Of a stretch of DNA of 64,000 bases, positions 61,633-64,000 are shown piece by piece. Source of the stretch: Caulobacter sp. RHG1 (GTDB lineage: Bacteria > Pseudomonadota > Alphaproteobacteria > Caulobacterales > Caulobacteraceae); assembly GCF_013181195.1 (NCBI RefSeq), contig NZ_SMZP01000010.1:186001-250000 (forward strand). Direction: 5' to 3'. Position numbers and translations under genes: made by a program. The notes below the pieces were generated by a model that saw nothing but the letters and a program-made list of their open reading frames with translations, did not search any database and had not been told where the DNA came from. Position 1 is the first letter of the stretch, and the number at the start of each line of letters is the position of its first letter.

Positions 61633-62198
61633 TGCGAATCGTCTCGGGCCAGTATCGCGGCAAGGCCATCGCCACCCCGCCCGGCGGGGTGACCCGCCCT
61701 ACATCGGACCGCGCACGGCAGGCGGTGTTCAACATCCTGGAGCACGCGGCCTGGGCGCCGGAACTGCACGGCGCGCGGGTCGTCGACCTGTTCGCCGGCT
61801 CGGGGGCCCTGGGCCTGGAGGCCCTGTCGCGCGGCGCGGCCTATTGCCTGTTCGTCGAGACCGATGACGCCGCCCGCGGCGCCATCCGCGAAAACATCGA
61901 CGCCATGCACCTGTTCGGCGTCACCCGCGTGCACCGCCGCGACGCCACCGACCTTGGCCCCATCCCGGCCAGCGCCGGCGCGCCGTTCGACATCGCCTTC
62001 CTCGACCCGCCCTATGCCAAGGGTCTGGGCGAAAAGGCCGTGGCCGAGCTGAAAGCCGGCGGCTGGCTGAACTCCGGCGCGATCCTGATGTTCGAACGCG
62101 GCCGCGGCGAGACCGACCCGGCGCTGGACGGCTTCGAGCTGATCGACACCCGCGACTACGGCGCCGCGCGCGTGCTGTTCTACAAGGCTCTGGACTAA
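61632..62198 (+). CDS. rsmD: 16S rRNA (guanine(966)-N2)-methyltransferase
   Basis: Methylates G966 of 16S rRNA. The 188 residues show the RsmD start MRIVSGQYRGKAI, the TSDRARQAVFNIL motif, the SAM-binding VVDLFAGSGALGLEALSRGA and the catalytic DPPY (IAFLDPPYAKGL). The ATG overlaps the stop of the channel gene. The usual partner is rluB, found about 1.7 kb upstream on the same strand, with the CPBP and channel genes in between. Confidence 0.95.
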   Translation: MRIVSGQYRGKAIATPPGGVTRPTSDRARQAVFNILEHAAWAPELHGARVVDLFAGSGALGLEALSRGAAYCLFVETDDAARGAIRENIDAMHLFGVTRVHRRDATDLGPIPASAGAPFDIAFLDPPYAKGLGEKAVAELKAGGWLNSGAILMFERGRGETDPALDGFELIDTRDYGAARVLFYKALD

Positions 62199-62506
62199 GC
62201 CTCGGCGCTGATCTGGGCCACCGGCTGGATGTCGGTGAAGTTGGCGACGTCGCCCATCACCTCGGCCGCGCGCGGACCGCCCAGCGACGCCTGCAGCGCC
62301 GCCGCGTCGCGGAAGGTCAGGTTGACCATCATCACATAGGGCGCCGGCGCACCGCCGCCGCCGGCCAACCCCTTCAGCACTTGGACGTTCAGCAAGCCGG
62401 TCGGCGCGAACGCTTCCTTGACCAGCGGGATATGGGTCCCGGTGTAATAGGCTTCGTCGAACTTGGCGCCGTCGGCGGCGGGATAGAGGACGGTGAACAC
62501 GGCCAT
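62195..62506 (-). CDS. EthD family protein
   Basis: A 103-residue ferredoxin-like dimeric alpha/beta barrel protein of the EthD family. It starts MAVFTVLYPAADGAKFDEAYY, followed by GTHIPLVKEAFAPTGL and ending with the short strand VAQISAEA. EthD-like proteins accompany degradation pathways and may bind an aromatic or quinone ligand. It is convergent with rsmD, with a four-base overlap. Confidence 0.85.
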   Translation of the reverse strand: MAVFTVLYPAADGAKFDEAYYTGTHIPLVKEAFAPTGLLNVQVLKGLAGGGGAPAPYVMMVNLTFRDAAALQASLGGPRAAEVMGDVANFTDIQPVAQISAEA

Positions 62507-62565
62507 GGCGATCTCCCCTGGGTCTGGTTCAACGACCCTACCGGGCGCCGTCGGGGAAGAAGCAA

Positions 62566-62617
62566 GAGCCTTTGCGCCCCCTTCCTCGCCTTGCGGGTGA
62601 GGAGCCGCTCCTTCCCC
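62566..62617. repeat. partial palindromic repeat (same class as 8899-9027)
   Basis: CGCCCCCTTCCTCGCC, TTGCGGGTGAGGAG and CTCCTTCCCCC follow the ending of the repeat found inside the TPM gene. It lies in the 169-bp interval between the divergent EthD and nitronate monooxygenase-like genes. The element is incomplete. Confidence 0.5.
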
Positions 62618-62675
62618 CGAAACCTCACCGCCACCATTTGACGACTAGACGCTCATCAACCCGGAGACCCCGCCC

Positions 62676-63749
62676 ATGCCCGCTCGCTTCGATGGCCGCC
62701 TGAACGAGTTGCTGGGAATCGCGCTGCCGATCGTCCAGGCGCCGATGGCGGGGGCGACGACGCCAGCGATGGCGATCGGCGCGGCCTTGGCTGGCGGTCT
62801 GGGCTCCCTGCCCTGTGCTCAGTACGCCCCCGACCAGGCGCGCGAGGCCGTGGCCGCGTTTCGCGCCGCTGCGCCCGGTCGGCCCGTAAACCTGAACTTC
62901 TTCAGCCACCAGACCCCGGCCGCCGATCCGGTTGCGGCCCTGGCCTGGCGCGCTCAGCTCGCCCCCTACTATGTCGAGGCGGGTCTCGATCCGGCGGAGA
63001 CCCCGCCCAACGCCGGCCGCGCGCCGTTCGACGAGGCCTTCTGCGCCGTGGTCGAAGACCTGCGCCCCGAGGTCGTCAGCTTTCACTTCGGTCTGCCTGA
63101 CGAAAAGCTGGTCGACCGCGTGCGCGCCGCCGGCGCCAAGATCCTGTCGTCAGCCACGACGGTCGCCGAGGCGTGCTGGCTGGAGGACCATGGCGTCGAC
63201 GCGATCATCGCCATGGGCGCCGAGGCCGGCGGCCATCGCGCGACCTTCCTGCCGGGATATGGCGAACAGCTGGACAGCCGACTCGACATGGCCGCCCAGC
63301 CGGGGCTCTTCGCCCTGCTGCCTCAGATCGTCGACGCCGTGAATGTGCCGGTGATCGCCGCCGGCGGCGTCGCCGACCCCCGCGGCGTGTCCGCCGCCGT
63401 CGCGCTGGGCGCGTCCGGCGTCCAGGTCGGCACCGCCTATCTGTTCACGCCAGAAGCCCAGATCCCCGCCGCCCATCGCGCGGCGCTGCAGGACGCCCGC
63501 GACGACAACACCATGCTGACCGACCTGTTCACGGGCCGGCCGGCGCGCGGCGTCGCCAATCGTCTGATGCTGGAACGGGGACCGCTGGGACAAGCCATGC
63601 CGCCCTTCCCCACCGCCGGCGGCGCCCTGGTCCCGCTGCGGGAGGGCGGCGAAAACCGCGACTTCGTCAACGCCTGGTCCGGCCAGGCCGCACGCCTGGC
63701 GCCACGAGACCTGTCAGCTCACGACCTGACGCGGTGGCTGATGGCCTAG
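62676..63749 (+). CDS. NAD(P)H-dependent flavin oxidoreductase (nitronate monooxygenase family)
   Basis: A 357-residue FMN-binding TIM barrel. It has PIVQAPMAGATTPAMAIGAA at the start, the nitronate monooxygenase motif IAMGAEAGGHRATF and the phosphate-binding loop VIAAGGVADPRGVSAAVALG followed by GVQVGTAYL. Class I or II nitronate monooxygenases oxidise nitronates; many members act instead as enoyl or quinone reductases. The catalytic His of GGH is present. Confidence 0.9.
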   Translation: MPARFDGRLNELLGIALPIVQAPMAGATTPAMAIGAALAGGLGSLPCAQYAPDQAREAVAAFRAAAPGRPVNLNFFSHQTPAADPVAALAWRAQLAPYYVEAGLDPAETPPNAGRAPFDEAFCAVVEDLRPEVVSFHFGLPDEKLVDRVRAAGAKILSSATTVAEACWLEDHGVDAIIAMGAEAGGHRATFLPGYGEQLDSRLDMAAQPGLFALLPQIVDAVNVPVIAAGGVADPRGVSAAVALGASGVQVGTAYLFTPEAQIPAAHRAALQDARDDNTMLTDLFTGRPARGVANRLMLERGPLGQAMPPFPTAGGALVPLREGGENRDFVNAWSGQAARLAPRDLSAHDLTRWLMA

Positions 63750-64000
63750 GCCGCCTGGCTGACCAGGGCCTTGAGCAGGTCCATGGTCTGGGGCGAGCCT
63801 TTCAGCTCCTCGCGGGCGCTGGGGTCGCGGGCCAGTTTCAGGGCCTCGACACGAGCCTTGTCCGCAACCGGTCCGGTCGGCCCGGCCTCGCCCATCGCCA
63901 GCTTGGCCAGCAACTGCAGGCGGTGCGGCAGCGGCGCCGGCGCGCGGACCAGCATGGTCAGCAGGCGCGTATCGGCCTCGACCAGAGCGCCGACATCGCC
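63746..64000 (-). CDS. hypothetical protein (5' end outside window)
   Basis: The minus-strand frame stays open from its stop at 63746 to the right edge (85 codons). It reads ...DVGALVEADTRLLTML, then QLLAKLAMGEAGPTGP and ends LKGSPQTMDLLKALVSQAA. It looks soluble and helical. An internal ATG at 63955 is unlikely to be the true start because the coding character continues beyond it. No family can be named from this fragment. Its stop overlaps the preceding gene by four bases (convergent). Confidence 0.6.
   Translation of the reverse strand, partial: GDVGALVEADTRLLTMLVRAPAPLPHRLQLLAKLAMGEAGPTGPVADKARVEALKLARDPSAREELKGSPQTMDLLKALVSQAA

Noticed and set aside
59894..62198. CPBP protease as part of an Abi-type defence system
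   Set aside because: The CPBP family is widespread and housekeeping neighbours (rluB, a K+ channel, rsmD) give no support for a defence role.

Overview
This window is high-GC chromosomal DNA of an alphaproteobacterium, almost certainly a Caulobacter or a close relative. The evidence is a DivL orthologue carrying tyrosine where a histidine kinase has its phospho-accepting histidine, AtpD with a long Ala/Lys/Pro-rich N-terminal extension, MmcB behind a GTTC-N7-GTTC type LexA box, the pseB/pseC (flmA/flmB) flagellin-sugar pair, and interspersed palindromic repeats of the kind common in these genomes. It reads as ordinary core chromosome: I see no rRNA, tRNA, CRISPR array, prophage, insertion sequence or recognisable defence island.

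Layout. 1-4.2 kb: F1 ATP synthase genes atpD (cut by the left edge), atpG, atpA, atpH on the minus strand. 4.4-11 kb: small secreted and membrane proteins, an AraC-type regulator, an acyl-CoA dehydrogenase, a LemA-TPM-TPM cluster and an NTF2-like protein. 11-14.5 kb: a D-aminoacylase-type amidohydrolase divergent from a thiolase. 14.5-21 kb: a chemoreceptor, polA, and a protein made of four TonB-C-like domains. 21-30 kb: asd, rarD, a serine hydrolase with a pyridoxal kinase, ahcY and divL. 30-37 kb: small metal-binding proteins, a sirtuin, a diiron ferritin-like protein, two coupled lipocalins and mmcB. 37-44 kb: recQ, a class A PBP, a zinc protease and an intracellular PHA depolymerase. 44-49 kb: an SDR/heme-binding-like pair divergent from a LysR regulator, then SCO (senC), regB and regA. 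49-55 kb: an SDR and a HAD hydrolase sharing an operator, an AsmA protein, a lower-GC orphan, a DUF3060 protein and yjhX. 55-64 kb: pseC-pseB, tadA, rluB, a CPBP protease, a TMEM175-type channel, rsmD, an EthD protein, a nitronate monooxygenase-like protein and a gene cut by the right edge.

Functional links. The clearest new signal is regulatory. The inverted repeat TCAAAC-N4-GTTTGA lies 12-20 bp before the start codons of the SDR (49739) and the HAD hydrolase (50443), and a one-mismatch copy lies 16 bp before the thiolase (12963). This suggests a fatty-acid-type regulon under one TetR-like repressor. Other operator-like palindromes precede ahcY (perfect 18 bp, just upstream of a good promoter), phaZ, the diiron protein and mmcB (LexA). 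Structural oddities are the four-domain TonB-C protein with a C-x10-C pair in each domain, and a TPM protein whose N-terminus is encoded by an in-frame intergenic repeat. Functions are inferred from motifs recognised by eye; no database search was run.
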